Shown here: positions 45,431 to 57,600 of the stretch, in pieces
How positions within the stretch are numbered: position 1 is the stretch's first letter
Layout of the letters: every line of letters begins with the position of its first letter
Assembly: GCA_949128115.1 (NCBI GenBank)
Contig: OX421967.1
Location: forward strand, 6,190,070-6,254,069
Direction of reading: 5' to 3'
Source: Anaspis maculata
Lineage: Eukaryota > Arthropoda > Insecta > Coleoptera > Scraptiidae
Length of the DNA: 64,000 nt
Position numbers and translations under genes: made by a program
Notes under the pieces: generated by a model
Told to the model about the DNA's origin: nothing
Databases searched by the model: none
What the model saw: only the letters and a program-made list of their open reading frames with translations

Positions 45431-46310
45431 ATTTTGAAGAAAGTTTGGACAATTGAGAACACACATCAAGTATTGTATAGAATCATGCAGACTGTGACTG
45501 AAAAAACGTGCGTTGAGGGCTTATGCCGCGGGCTGTCAGAACAATCTTTTTTCAACCGATGCTCACGCACGTACGTTTTCTACGTCACAGCCGGCCCAAA
45601 TTACAAATTCATTCGATCACCGCACAATGCTCCCTCCACCTACATATACGATTTCGACAGATCCACCCTCGTTAATCCTTTCTTTTTTGTCGTTTTTTTT
45701 TTAAGTTTAAACATAGTACGCCGTGGCGGAAACCCTAAAAATAACGAATACCTTTCCATTCACCGTCACAGCCTACGCTTCGTACGCAACGATCGAAATT
45801 TATAATTAATTTTTATACAGTATACCAGTACCGATTCGAGAAAGGATTGATCCTTTTGTATACGTGTGTCTGTCTGTGTAGGTATAATAAGCCAAAAATA
45901 GCCAATGCCGATCTAAATCGGGAGACAAATCCACCGGTTTTCAATTAAAAATTAATAACAAAAAGAGCGCTTTGGTAGGCGTATCGTCCCGATATTGTAA
46001 TTGAAATAATTTAAATCGATATTAACCCTCGGGTTTTAAAATTAGAAATTTAGATTCTTTTTTGTCTCCGAAGAATTGCGTCAACGCGTGGGATTTTTGA
46101 AGATTATTTTTGCATGGCACACTCACAAATCCCCATCAGCATCGTTTACTTCATCAAGTTGGCGGCGGTGCGGTTCTATTGTATTCAAATGTTATAACAA
46201 ACTGATTAACGATCGTTTAGTGCGATTGAGAAATCTGGAGTGTATCTTTTCTTATTCTTTGAAGATTTTTTCCTGTAACTTGATGTATCGTTAAAGTCTC
46301 CACCGGGACG
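45431..46310. other. Single-copy non-coding
   Basis: No gene is recognised; the 123-codon plus-strand frame at 45434-45805 overlaps another frame and shows no domain. GTACGTTTTCTACGTCACAG at 45571 contains a CRE-like TACGTCA. Confidence 0.35.
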
Positions 46311-46480
46311 CCTCAAAAACAGGGTGATCAAGAAGACTCAAGCTAATTCAAGGCCTCGCAAAAGTCACGGAGGCTGGAAGAGTTCACAAGAGCTCACCAG
46401 AATTCATTGAAGGTCTATTGGAAATTTTGACTCGACTTTTGAGGCTTGACAAGTATTTTGGAGGCCTCGAAACTTGATGA
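46311..46480. repeat. Short degenerate GGCCTCG / CAAGAG array
   Basis: Repeats of CAAGGCCTCGCAAAAG, GAGTTCACAAGAGCTCACCA and TTTTGGAGGCCTCGAAACTT suggest a decayed small array. It is too short to define a period. Confidence 0.35.
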
Positions 46481-46489
46481 GTCATAACA

Positions 46490-48600
46490 ATTGACAACAA
46501 AACCAAAATTCTGAACAATCGAAATCTCACAGACGACTTTCGCTACACAAAAGCTCGATTAACAAGCATTTTTTCGGAGACAATTTATGGAGGTAATTAG
46601 CGCCAGGCATTCTCTTTCTGCACTATTACCAACTTCACACGCTTGCGATTTATGTCATTAAATGTCATTCAAGTGATTTCATTTGAATAATCTTCAGGTT
46701 ATATATATATTTATGTGAAGATTAAATTTTGGATTAAACGACAAGCTTACACACACACGTAAAGTTGGCAACAGAGTGTTTCAAGCGAGGTTTCAAGTAT
46801 GTCCATAATTGAAGTGATAAATAATTTATTACTGCTGCTATACAGGGTGGCAAGGTGAGAATTTAGATTGAAGATTTAGATTGAAAATCTAAGCCACGGC
46901 CCACTGAACGAACCCAATGATCTCGGTGATCGAAATGGAAATTATCCAAAGCCCAACCGCGACCGCAAGATGTCCATAAAATGCTCTGGTATTCCTAAGA
47001 GAGGAGCATCAGAAGAGCCAAAGCACACCTCGTATCGACTCTTTTTTATATTGTATATACCATCAGAGAGTATACTTTTATACCACACATACATACACAA
47101 CTAAGTATACTGGAACCGTGTAGGTATATAATAAAGTATGGAGAAGAGAAGAAGAAAGAGAGAAAGATGTGATCCAAGCGAAGACGAAGAAAAGAGAAAC
47201 GAAGAGCACATCAGAGAGCTCCAGCAGCCAAGTTAGTATAAAATACCAGAGAAGAGCGAAACGAACCTCTCGATGGTGGACCTTCCTCTATACCTATAAT
47301 ACGGCCCCGAACACCGGACGCCATCTTGAAACAGGTTAAAAGAGCTCTTTCGCTCGAAACTGGAACGATTTTCCTTGTTTACCTCAAACTTTTATATTAT
47401 TTCCATTATCCCCGCGCTAAACTTGAATCGATTTTGTATGTACAGTTCTTTACTCTATTTTTTTTTCCTATATTATTATTGTTTTGTCTTAATTACCAGT
47501 ATGACATTGACCTAACCACATACCTTCAAAATGATTCTGTGTCGCGATTCGACGGATTCCACCCTGTTTTTGCACATCTGAAGAAAATCCAATCGTTTCA
47601 CATGGCTTGCTACACTTCTCAATTTTTTTTTGCTCGGCAAAAGCGACACTTTGGCACTTGCAACAGAGCACTTTCGGCCGCACGCACTTTGAAAATTCTC
47701 TATGTACCGAATTTTCTGTTTTCATACAAAAAATTGGAAAACTATAACACGCGACGGAATCGGGAAGAAAAGAGAGAAGAAAAACCGGAGTACAGGTAGG
47801 CGGGCAGTGTATAGCCGGGTCTCGTTTGATGTGACTGGCTCTCGGTCGGGAGCGCACTGAACTCTCCACACGGCAATAATCTTTAGAGGAGCGAAAGCCC
47901 CGATCACACGTCGGAAATTCTCACTCTGTGGCACTGCTGATGGTGTGTATGCAGTGGCCCGCTGCTCTGCCGGCCTGCGCTTTAGAGCAGAATCGATTGG
48001 AAGACGGGAAAATTTCGTGGCGTGGAAATCGTTCATTTCCACACACACACACACACACACACAAACGAAGGGTTGAAAAAAATTGACAATTGTATACAGA
48101 AAAATCGCATTTTAGCCAAGATCAAAGATCGAGGCGATTAAAACTTGATGATGTGTATGATGCTAAGAACAAATCACGGTAGGCGGTGGTTGGTGGTGAT
48201 AAATGGGGTGCTAAATCAAGAGGGCGTGTGTATTTCTGGCTTCTCAGGGCGACAAGAGGGAGGGGTCGCGTCGCATGCTGCCGAAATTGCGGTGCATCAA
48301 GTTGCCCTTATTTATTTATTCAATTCATTCATTTACTAACCTTATTTATTTGTTTTATTTCCTTGAACATTACTCATTACAGAGTTTATTTATATTGCTA
48401 AATCGACGAGCAAATTATAATATTTCAATCAACTGAAGCTCTAATTGCACAAAGGTGATATCAAATTTTAGTTCCGTACCAAAGAAGGAATCAAATGTTT
48501 CAAGGTGAAATTAAACCCAAATACGATTATTTTAAGGAAAGGACATGATGGTAATACAAAGACAAAACATAGCTCCATGCAATTATTTTTTCTTCATTGA
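46490..48600. other. Single-copy non-coding island
   Basis: No gene is supported. A purine-rich AGAAGAGAAGAAGAAAGAGA tract lies at 47140-47210. A more GC-rich stretch occurs at 47800-48030. The 157-codon plus-strand frame at 47326-47799 has a hydrophobic start but overlaps a 126-codon frame on the other strand, and matches nothing I know. CAGGGTGG at 46844 recalls the foldback terminus but has no partner. Confidence 0.35.
48040..48063 (+). repeat. (CA)n microsatellite
   Basis: About twelve CA units without interruption. Confidence 0.95.
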
Positions 48601-48730
48601 AACAAACGTGGGATAATACCCATTTGTCACTTTTTTTATCAGAAAGAAAAGATCTGACAGGGAAAACAAACACGCAAATTAATGAGCTTCTTGGGATGAT
48701 AGCGAACCAAGCAATTTTAATAAAACAGAG

Positions 48731-48790
48731 CTCTCCGACTACGCTTAGACACGTGTTTCGCCGCTGTAAGGAGCTCATCAGTGCGGAGGC
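48731..48790 (-). ncRNA. Solitary hammerhead-ribozyme candidate
   Basis: On the minus strand GCACTGATGAGCTCC, a short loop, then GCGGCGAAACACGTGTC. Both conserved strands (CUGAUGA and GAAA) are exact. Stem II pairs G-C, C-G, U-G. ACACGTGTC gives a 2-bp stem III (A-U, C-G) with a 4-nt loop and a canonical GUC cleavage triplet. For stem I, CTCCG before the core can pair with CGGAG 10 nt after the cleavage site, or TATGC with GCGTA. Such minimal type I hammerheads with tiny stem III are known from Penelope-like retroelements and retrozymes. No reverse transcriptase lies nearby, so this may be a solitary remnant. Confidence 0.6.
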
Positions 48791-48856
48791 ATACAAGTCT
48801 GACGATCCGGTGAAGTAGCAATCAAATAGATCTGTAATGTACACTTATTGCGGACT

Positions 48857-48928
48857 CCTAATACGTGAGTTTCCCATGAGGCGCCATCTATTCAAGGCAT
48901 TCCGCGACGTCATAACCCAAAGTATTAG
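48857..48928. repeat. Small inverted repeat CCTAATAC/GTATTAGG
   Basis: CCTAATAC at 48857 and GTATTAGG at 48921 enclose about 56 bp with GCGCCATCTA and GCGACGTCAT. It sits at the left edge of the family G array and could be a tiny MITE or a hairpin. Confidence 0.5.
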
Positions 48929-48964
48929 GCAGACAAGGAAGTTTACATTTCGTCGCGTGTAAAT

Positions 48965-49620
48965 TGTGTAGAAAAGCCTTCGGCGAGTGCTATCTGGGGC
49001 GAATTGAGGGTGAAGTAACCTTCGGCGACTAATCTACAGCTTACCAATCGTGTGAAACAACCTTAATAGGGACTCGCTTTCGGCGAGTGCTACCTGAGGC
49101 GAGTCAAGAATAAAGTAACTTTCGGCGACTGATCTACAGCTTACAAATCGTGTGAAACAACCTTAATAGGGACTCGCCTTCGGCGAGTGCTATCTAAGTC
49201 GAATCAAGGGTGAAGTAACCTTCGCCGACTAATCTACAGCTTGCTTGCCACCCGTGTGAAACAACTTAATAGGAACTCGCCTTCGGCGAGTGTTCGACGA
49301 GTCTTATCTATGGCGAGTCGAAAATGAATTAGCCTTTAGCGACTAGTCTACAGCCTACCAATCGTGTGGAACAACCTCAACAAGGACTCGCCTCTCCTAT
49401 CTAAAGTGAGTCAAGAGTAAAGTAACCTTCAATTCGCTTTCAGATACTAATTCTGTCGCGTTCAAGTTGTGTAAAAGAGCCTTAATGGTGGGTCGCTTAC
49501 GGCGAGTCCCTATATCATACGAATCAAGTGTAAAGCATCCTTTAGATCCCTTGCGGTGAGCTATCCACAGCTTACCAATCGTGTAAAACAACCTAAATGA
49601 AGACTCCGGCGAGTGAAAAG
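48965..49620 (+). repeat. Family G: ~100-112 bp units with GC-rich hairpin
   Basis: Units contain ATCTACAGCTTACCAATCGT, GTGAAACAACCTTAATAGG, GACTCGCCTTCGGCGAGTGC and AAGTAACCTTCGGCGACT. Anchors lie at about 49061, 49161, 49264 and 49372, and in weaker form at 49476 and 49588. ACTCGCCTTCGGCGAGT forms a 7-bp stem with a UUC/UUCG-type loop, present in nearly the same form in three units. Confidence 0.8.
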
Positions 49621-51240
49621 CCTTTAGAAAACTAAACAAAGCTGAAGTTCAGTTTGTACGAAAAAAATTGGCATAAGCACTGTGTCACTTGCAGTGAGCG
49701 GGAATACTGTGTGAATTTTACTAGTGTAAACGCAGCGTTAGTCTTTGCATGAATAAAATTCCGTTTGACTTTGAATTAATTTAGAAAACTAATCAAGCTA
49801 AAGCTCAGTTTGCACTGAAAAATTGGATTAAGCACTATGTCAAAAACTAATCGAGCTAAAGCTCAGTTTGCAGAAAAAGTTTGGATTGAGCACTATGTCA
49901 CTTGCAGCCAGCGGCAATACTGTGTAAATCTTACTAGAGTAAACGCAGCTTTAGACTTTGCAAAAAATAAATTTCATTACACTATAGGTCAATTTAGGGA
50001 CCTAATCAAGCTAAAGCTCGGTTTACAAAAAAAAGTAAAATGGAGTAAGCACTGAGTCACTTACAGAAAGCTGCAACACTGTGTAAATCTTACTAGTATA
50101 AAAAATGCAGTTTAGGCTTTGCAGGAAATAACTTTCACTTGACCATAAGTTAATTAAGAAAACTAATCGAGCTAAAGCTCGGTTTACATACAAAAATGGA
50201 ATAAGCACTAGGTCACCTACAGCGAGCTGCAACACTGTGTTAATGTTACTAGTGTAAATACAGTTTTAGGCTTTGCAAGTAATAAATTTCATTCGACTAT
50301 GAGTTAATTTAGAAAACTAACCAAGCTATAGCTCGGTTCGCACGAAAGAATTGGATTAAGCGCTGGCAGCGAGCGCCACGCCAATGCTGTGTATAAAACT
50401 TACTAGTGTAAATGCAGCTTTAGGTTTTGCAAGAAATAAATTTTATTTGACTATGAACTTGAGCTGATTTAGAAAACAAAGAGAGCCATAGCTCAGTTTA
50501 CACGAAAAAATTGTAATAAGCAGTAAGCACTATGTCACTTGCAGCCAGCGGCAATACTTTGTGAATCTTGATAGAGTAAACGCAGCTTTAGGCTTGACAA
50601 GAAATAAATTTCATCTGACTATGAGTTGATATAGAAAATTAAAAGAGCTAAAGCTCAGTTTGCACGAAAAAATTAGCCTAAGCACTGTGTCACTGGCAGC
50701 GAGCGGCAATACTGTGTAAATCTTGGTAGTGTAAACGCAGCTTTAGGCTTTGCAACAAATAAATTTCATTAGACAACAAGTTGATCTCGAAAACTAAGTA
50801 GAACTAAAGCTCAGTTTGCACTATTTAATCAGCTTTTAGAAAGCACTGTGATACTTGCAGCGAGTGGCAATATCGCTTAAATCTTACTACTGTAAAGGTA
50901 GCTTTAGGCTAAGGAAGAAATGAATTTCATTTGACTACACGTTGATTCAGAGAATTAAGTAGAGCTAAAGCTCAGTTTGCACGAATTCATCAGCTAGTTG
51001 AAAGCACTATACGGACTGTACGAGTGGCAATATCGCTCAAATCTTACTAGTGTAAACGCACCTTCAAGCCAAGCAGGAAATAAATTTCACTCGACTTCAA
51101 GTTGATTCAGAAAACTAAGTATAGCTGAAGCTCAATTTGCACGAATTAATCAGCTTGTTGAAAATACCGTGTCACATGCAGCGAGTGGGACTCTTATTAG
51201 TGTAAACGTAGCTTTAGGCTTTGTAAGATACAAATTCATT
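49621..51240 (+). repeat. Family H: ~160-bp units
   Basis: About ten units share GAGCTAAAGCTCAGTTTGCA, GCAATACTGTGTAAATCTTA, CTAGTGTAAACGCAGCTTTA and AAATAAATTTCATTTGACTA. Anchors lie roughly every 160 bp from 49801 to 51129, with one extra half unit near 49845. AGCTAAAGCT is an inverted repeat inside the unit. Confidence 0.85.
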
Positions 51241-54200
51241 TGACTATCCTCTACTTGCACTTGGAAATGTGTAAAACGAGCTTTATTGTAGCCAAAATTG
51301 TTGCTGGGAACGTGTATGGCTTCAATCGTTCAAGAGAACCTAGCTGAAAGCCTAATAAGTCGAGTTTCGGTTTCTGAAAAGCACTAGCACTTGGCAACGT
51401 GTGAAGCCAGCTTTATTGGCGCAATTTTTTTTCAAGAGAAACTAGCTTGAAGGCCTAGTAAACCGACATCTCGTTTTTACAAAACCACTAGCACTTGGGA
51501 CTGTGTGAAGCGAGTTTAATTGTCGCAAAAACTGATGCCGGAAACGTGTATGGGCCTCAGTCGTTCAAGAGAAACTAACTAGCCTTTTTGTCTCGAAAAT
51601 ATGTGTGAAGCGAGCTTTATTGCCGCAAAAATTATTGACCGAAACCTGCATGGGCTTTAGTCGTTCAAGAGAAACTAGCTTGAAGGCCTAGTAAATTGAG
51701 CTTTATTTCTGCAAAAGCACTAGCACTTGGAAGTGTGTCGCGAGCTTCTTGTCGCAAAAATGTGTGTGAAGCGAGCTTTATTGCACAAAAATTGTTGCTG
51801 GAAACGTGTATGAGCTTCAATCGCTCAAGAGAAACTAGCTTGAAGGTCTAGTATATCGAGCTCTACTTCTTCAAAAGCACTTGGGACTGTGTGAAGCAAG
51901 CTTTTCTGTGGCAAAAATTGTTAAATTAAAAGTGCACAGGCTTTAGTTGTTCAAGAGAGACTAGCTTGAAGGCCGAGTAATTCGAGCTTCAGTTCTTCAA
52001 AAGTTTTTGCACTTGGAAATGAGTAAAGCGAGCTTTATTGTCGCAAAAATTGTTGCTGGAAACGTGTATGAGTAATCGTTCAAGAGTAACTTTCTTGAAG
52101 GCCTAGTAAATTGAGTTTTATTTCTGCAAGAGCACTAGCACTTGGATGTTTGTGGCGAGCTTTTTTGTCGCAAAAATATGTATGAAGCGAGCTTTACTGT
52201 CGCGAAAATTGTTGCTGGAAACGTTTATGGGCTTTAGTCATTCAAAAGAAACTAGCTTGAAGGCCTAGTAGATCGAGCTCTACTTCTTCGAAAGCACTTG
52301 GGACTGTGTGAAGCGAACTTTACTGTCGCAAAAATTGTTGAATAAAACGTGCATGGGCTTAGGTCGTTCAAGAGAAACTAGTTTGGAGGCCGAGTAATTC
52401 GAGCTTTAATACGCAGTAGCAATCGCAATTGAGAATAGGTGCTTGAAGGCCTAGTAGATCGAGCTTTAGTTCTGCAAAAGCACTAGCTCTTGGAAATGTA
52501 TGTAGCTAGCTTTTTTTGTCGCAAAAATATCTGTGAAGCCAGCTTTATTTATTTATTGCCACAAAAATAGTTCCTGGGAACGTGTATGGGCTTTCGTCAA
52601 TCAAGATAAACTAGCTTGAAGGCCTAGTGAATCGAGCTTCGGTTCTGCAAGAGCACTAGCACTTGGAAATGTATGAAGCGACCTTTTTTGTCGCAAAAAT
52701 ATATGTAAAGCAAATTTTACTCTCGCATAAATTGTTGCTGGAAACGTGTATGAGCTAGAGTCGTTCAAGAGACAGTGGCTTTGAAGTTTGAAGTGTAGTA
52801 AATCGAACTTGAGCTCTTCAAAAGCACTTGCACTTGGAAATGTGTGAGCGAGCTTTTTTGTCGCAAAAATTTGTCTGAAGCGGGCTTTATTGCCGCAAAA
52901 ATTGTTGCTGGAAACGTGTGTGAGCTTCAGTCATTCAAGAGAAACAAGCTTGAAGGCCTAGTAAATCGAGCTCTACTTCTTCGAAAGCACTTGGGACTGG
53001 GTGGAGCGAGCTTTATTATCGCAAAAATGGTTGAATGAAACGTGCATGGCATTAGTGGTTCAAGAGAAACTAGTTTGAAGACCGAGTAATTCGAGCTTTA
53101 ATACGTAGTAGCAATCGCACTTGAGAATATGTGAAGCGAGCTTTATTGTCGCAAAAATTGTTACTGGAAACGTAACGTACTTGGCACTTGGCTTGAGTCG
53201 ATCAAGATAAATCAGCTTGAAGGCCTAGTAGATCGAGCTTTAGTTCTGCAAAAGCACTAGCACTTGGAAATGTATGTAGCGAGCTTTTTTGTCGCAAAAA
53301 TATCTGTGAAGCTAGCTTTATTTAATTATTGCCACAAAAATAGTTCCTGGGAACGTGTATGGGCTTTACTCAATCAAGATAAACTAGCTTGAAGGCCTAG
53401 TGAATCGAGCTTCGGTTCTTTAAAAGTTTTTGCACTTGTGAATGAGTGGAGCGAGCTTTATTGTCGCAAAAATTGTTACTGGAAACGTAACGTACTTGGC
53501 ACTTGGCTTGAGTCGATCAAGATAAATTAGCTTGAAGGCCTAGTAGATCGAGCTTTAGTTCTGCAAAAGCACTAGCACTTGGAAATGTATGTAGCGAGTC
53601 TTTTTGTCGCAAAAATATCTACGAAACGAGCTTTATTGCCACAAAAATTGTTGCTGGAAACGTATATGGACTTGAGTCAATCAAGAGAAACTAGCTTGAA
53701 GGCCTAGTAAATCGAGCTCTACTTCTTCGAAAGCACTTGGGACTGTGTGGAGAGAGCTTTATTGTCGCAAAAATTGTGCTAGAAACGTGCATGGGCTCTA
53801 ATCGTTTGAGAGAAACTAGCCTGAAGGCCTAGTAAATCGGGCTCTAGTTTTTCAAAATCATTTGCACTTGAAATGTGTGAAGCGAGCTTTATTGTCGCAA
53901 AAATTGTTGCTGGAAACGTGTATAGGCTCAAATCGTTTGAAAGAAACTAGCTTAAAGGCGTAGTAAATTAAGCTTTAGTTCTGCAAAAGCACTTGCAACT
54001 CGACTTGGAAATGTTCTTGCGACCATTTTTGTCGCAAGAATATATGTGAAGCGAGCTTTACTGTCGCATAAATTGTTGCTGGAAACGTGTATGAGCTCAA
54101 GTCGTTCAAGAGAAAGTGGCTTCAAGGCGTAGTAAATCGAGCTTGAGCTCTGCAAAAGCACTTGCACTTGGAAATGTGTGAAGTGACCTCTTTTGTCGCA

Positions 54201-54345
54201 AACTTATGTGTGAAACGGGCTTTATTGCGGCAATTTTTTTTGCCGGAAATGTGTATGAGCTTCAGCTCGGGCTGTAGTCGTTCAAGAGAAGCTAGCTTGA
54301 ACGCCTAGTAAATCGAGCTTTGGTTCTGCAAAAGCACTTGCCGAA
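51241..54345 (+). repeat. Family I: ~130-160 bp units
   Basis: About twenty units built from GCGAGCTTTATTGTCGCAAA, AATTGTTGCTGGAAACGTGT, TCGTTCAAGAGAAACTAGCT, TGAAGGCCTAGTAAATCGAG and GCAAAAGCACTAGCACTTGG. Some units carry a second GCGAGCTTTTTTGTCGCAAA block, so there are short and long forms. Near-identical long blocks at about 52450 and 53220 show a higher-order duplication of about 770 bp. Confidence 0.85.
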
Positions 54346-57300
54346 AGCTATAATTCTCTAGCTTAGTAGTCGTGTAAAACAGCCTTAATAACAGTCAAGT
54401 TAGGGCAAGGTGCTTTAAAACAATCCTAAAAAAAAAATCAATTTTTGGTTTTTGGTTACTTGTTATGCTGTCATGTCTGGCCAAGTTATGTTTTATCTAG
54501 ACCAAGCCGTGCTGGTCTATATCTAGCAATGACCTTCATTTTCAGGTTACTTATATAAAAAAAAATGATGACAAGGTAAGGAACATCAACAATTCAAATT
54601 TTTCCCAAGCATAACATTTTCCTCACAATGGCTTTATTATAAATTAATAATTTTATTACTATTATTGTTAAATTTACCGTTTAATTTATTCCGATACTGG
54701 TTTTGTGTTATGTACCAACGGCGTGTACCTACACCTAGGTGTATCGAAGTAGGCACACTAGGCGGGTAACAGACGAGCGGTGGTCTCGATGTCGTGGTAC
54801 GGCGACTAGATTTTTCACGGAATACATATTTATAAGCACCGCGCGCCCGATTGTCATTTGTTTGTTAAATAGTGCATTAAACATGGCAATCTCCGATGAT
54901 TATATTTATGAGCATATCAATTATGCAAAGTGACAGGCATTTGTTATTGTTCCGTTGTTGTCGTTGTCACCGTCGTGGCCTACTACCAGAGATCTGAAGA
55001 TATCCCCAATTTTTTTTCAGTATTATTTTGTGTGGGTATTCATATCTTTGTTTTTCTTTTTTTCCCATTATTATTGTAAATTTTTTCAACGTTTCTAGGC
55101 CGGTTCAAAATCCGTTTTCGTCCTAATCGATTCAGCCCAGATTCATTAGAATCGCCCAAAAACCGCCAATTACACCCGAAACTAAAGATTCAAGCAATCC
55201 TGTCAAGAACAAGGTCAAAAATCGGTTGTGTCACCCCAAAACTTTCTCGACTAGTATCCAGGAACCGACGGGAATTTTTGTTCGGAACGTTCCTTCGGGC
55301 GGCAAATTGGAATTAGAGGGAAAGATTACAAATAATTTGGAGGAAATTGAAAATTTTGTCGGGAAAACAGGAATTTTCCGGGGAAACCTCAAATCTTTTT
55401 TCCTAATCATCTTATTATGAAAATTGTCAATTAAAGCTTCACTTTAAGCTCCATCATTCAAGTCCGGTCTCGAAAACCCAGGCCGGTTTTACATTTCCAA
55501 CCGCGAAATTTCCAAGAAATTTGAAAAAAAATCACTGGAAAATATTTAAGAACCAGTTAGCTCTTGTTTAAAAAAAAAATAGAAAAAATTTGTTCAAGGG
55601 ATAAAAAGTTGGAAAATTTGCAGTTTTTCCAGAGAGGAAAACTCGAAAACCCTTGATCCGATTTCGAAAATTTTTCTTCCAAAAATTAATACCATCTTTT
55701 CTCCAACTTTCACCCCCAGCATGTCTGCATCTAAAATGAATATTTCGTAGGGCTCACCGCATGTCAAAGTTTGCACTGCAGTTTTTTCGAGTTCACGGAA
55801 TGTGCAAATTTGATTTTGGAAAAATTACCGTCGGAAAACCGGAACCGTGTCGATTTTGAAAATGGGACTGCACGACGCCCAATCCAATTTACTCTCGATA
55901 TCAGTTGGAATTTTTCAAAAAAAGTCGATACCCGAGCAGAAATAAATTTTTGAGTGGATTCCTGCTGCAAAAGCGAGTCGTCCTGGTCAAAATACGGGCG
56001 AGAGGCCCTCTCAGGTGGCAACGGCCAGGAGAAATTTTGAAAATTCATAACGCCCGACTGGAAAATTGTGGAAAACTGCAACTGCAGACTGAATATGACT
56101 CTTTTGTTGTGTTGCTTCCTACCACCTACCATCGAATAGATCTTGAGTAATAGAACGATAAAGTTTGAAACTTTGAAATTTTTTATTATTTAACATATGA
56201 CAGATAGGGCGATACTTCCAACTGTTCTGAATACAGTTTTTCAAGAGCTTCCAAATGACATACCGCAAGTCAATTTCCGTGAGATATAGCTTCTGACATT
56301 TGTTAATAGTGACACTTCTGTTTAACAGATGACAGCCAAAAATTAATCGGCTCATTCCACAGAAAAACCATGTCCGCATACCAAATTTCAAGTCGATCTG
56401 ATCAACGGTTCGGCAGTTATCATGGAAGATTGCAGACAGACAGATACACAGAAGTTCTGCACGATCACAATACTTTCCCTTCCATGTTGGGTGTGGGTGC
56501 CGCGGGAAAGTAAAATGACAAGCTGTCAAAGTTGAAACTTGAGCCCTGAGACTGCATAGTCACGAAGTGGGTTCATTCGAGGGTTCATTCGCTTTTTGCT
56601 TCTTACAAATCTAGTTGCCTACCGCAAGAGATACGAATCTTACACAACTGTCATTCACATAGCGACGCGTATAAACAACAAAATGCAATTTTAAACAAGT
56701 CACAGCCTACTGGATAAAATACGTGATTTCGTGCGTTTTGAACATTCGAACATTAAACGCATACTAACTAGATTTTACCGCTGAGATTATTTACTTCTTA
56801 ACCTAAAACTAGGTAAAGGCAGGTGCCTACTAGATTTTTTTTCGTTTAAATTCGAGTTTCAATTCTTGCTCTACTACTTACTCATGGCTCATCTCTCAAA
56901 TTTCTTTATTAAAAAAAAAGCTCAGCGCTTGCTAGATTAACAATTTCACGCTTATAGCCACCGAAAAGCGGTGTAATTAAAATAATATATTAATAAATAA
57001 TTCAATTTAGACTAACTTCACACCGCATGCCTCGATTCCTCCAAAGTTTTCGAGTGTAAAATTGGCCGACAGATTGAAATTTAACATCATAATTAAGCCG
57101 CCGTAAATAATGCAACAAAAACAACAAGAATGCCACGGGAATAATCATCGCATTAAATTTTGAGTAAACAAACTGTAAAATTGTCGAAAAACAATAAAAA
57201 TGCTCGTCCAGTCCAGATGGCCGTGCCGGGAGTTGAAAAGAAAGCCGAAACATCCTGTTTATAAATAAACAATAACTTTACGATTATTACCTACGACGGT

Positions 57301-57600
57301 AAATAACAGTAGTAGGCTGTGATGATGATCATCATCACAAATGGGGGAAATAATAAAAACAAAGATGGCCGGTAGATACAGTACAGGTAGGTACCTGAGA
57401 AGATGGTAAAAAGCTATAGGAAAACAAAAAAGCACATCGCATCGGAGCAAGCACTGGAGAAAAGACAAACAAAAGCCAATTTATGGACTCAGCGATATAG
57501 AACGAAAACGAGTTGGCCGTGGAAAATCGTAAATTGGGTTTTTTCACAATGCCGAGAGATGAGCGAAGCGTTCGAGCCAATCACAAACAAGTCAACTGTA
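54346..57600. other. Single-copy non-coding island
   Basis: No gene is recognised. Frames of 60-136 codons around 55226-56529 overlap on both strands. The stretch 56340-56480 carries ACCAAATTTCAAGTCGATCT and AGACAGACAGATACACAGAA, a text type often seen in decayed insect transposon tails, suggesting a remnant. GTAGGTAGGTACC-type runs occur at 57383. Confidence 0.38.

Noticed and set aside
47326..47869. 157- and 126-codon frames on opposite strands
   Set aside because: They overlap each other, match no family by eye and have no splice or promoter context.
48965..54345. CRISPR-like regular repeats
   Set aside because: Units are long, contiguous and diverged, without short identical repeats and unique spacers; the genome is eukaryotic.
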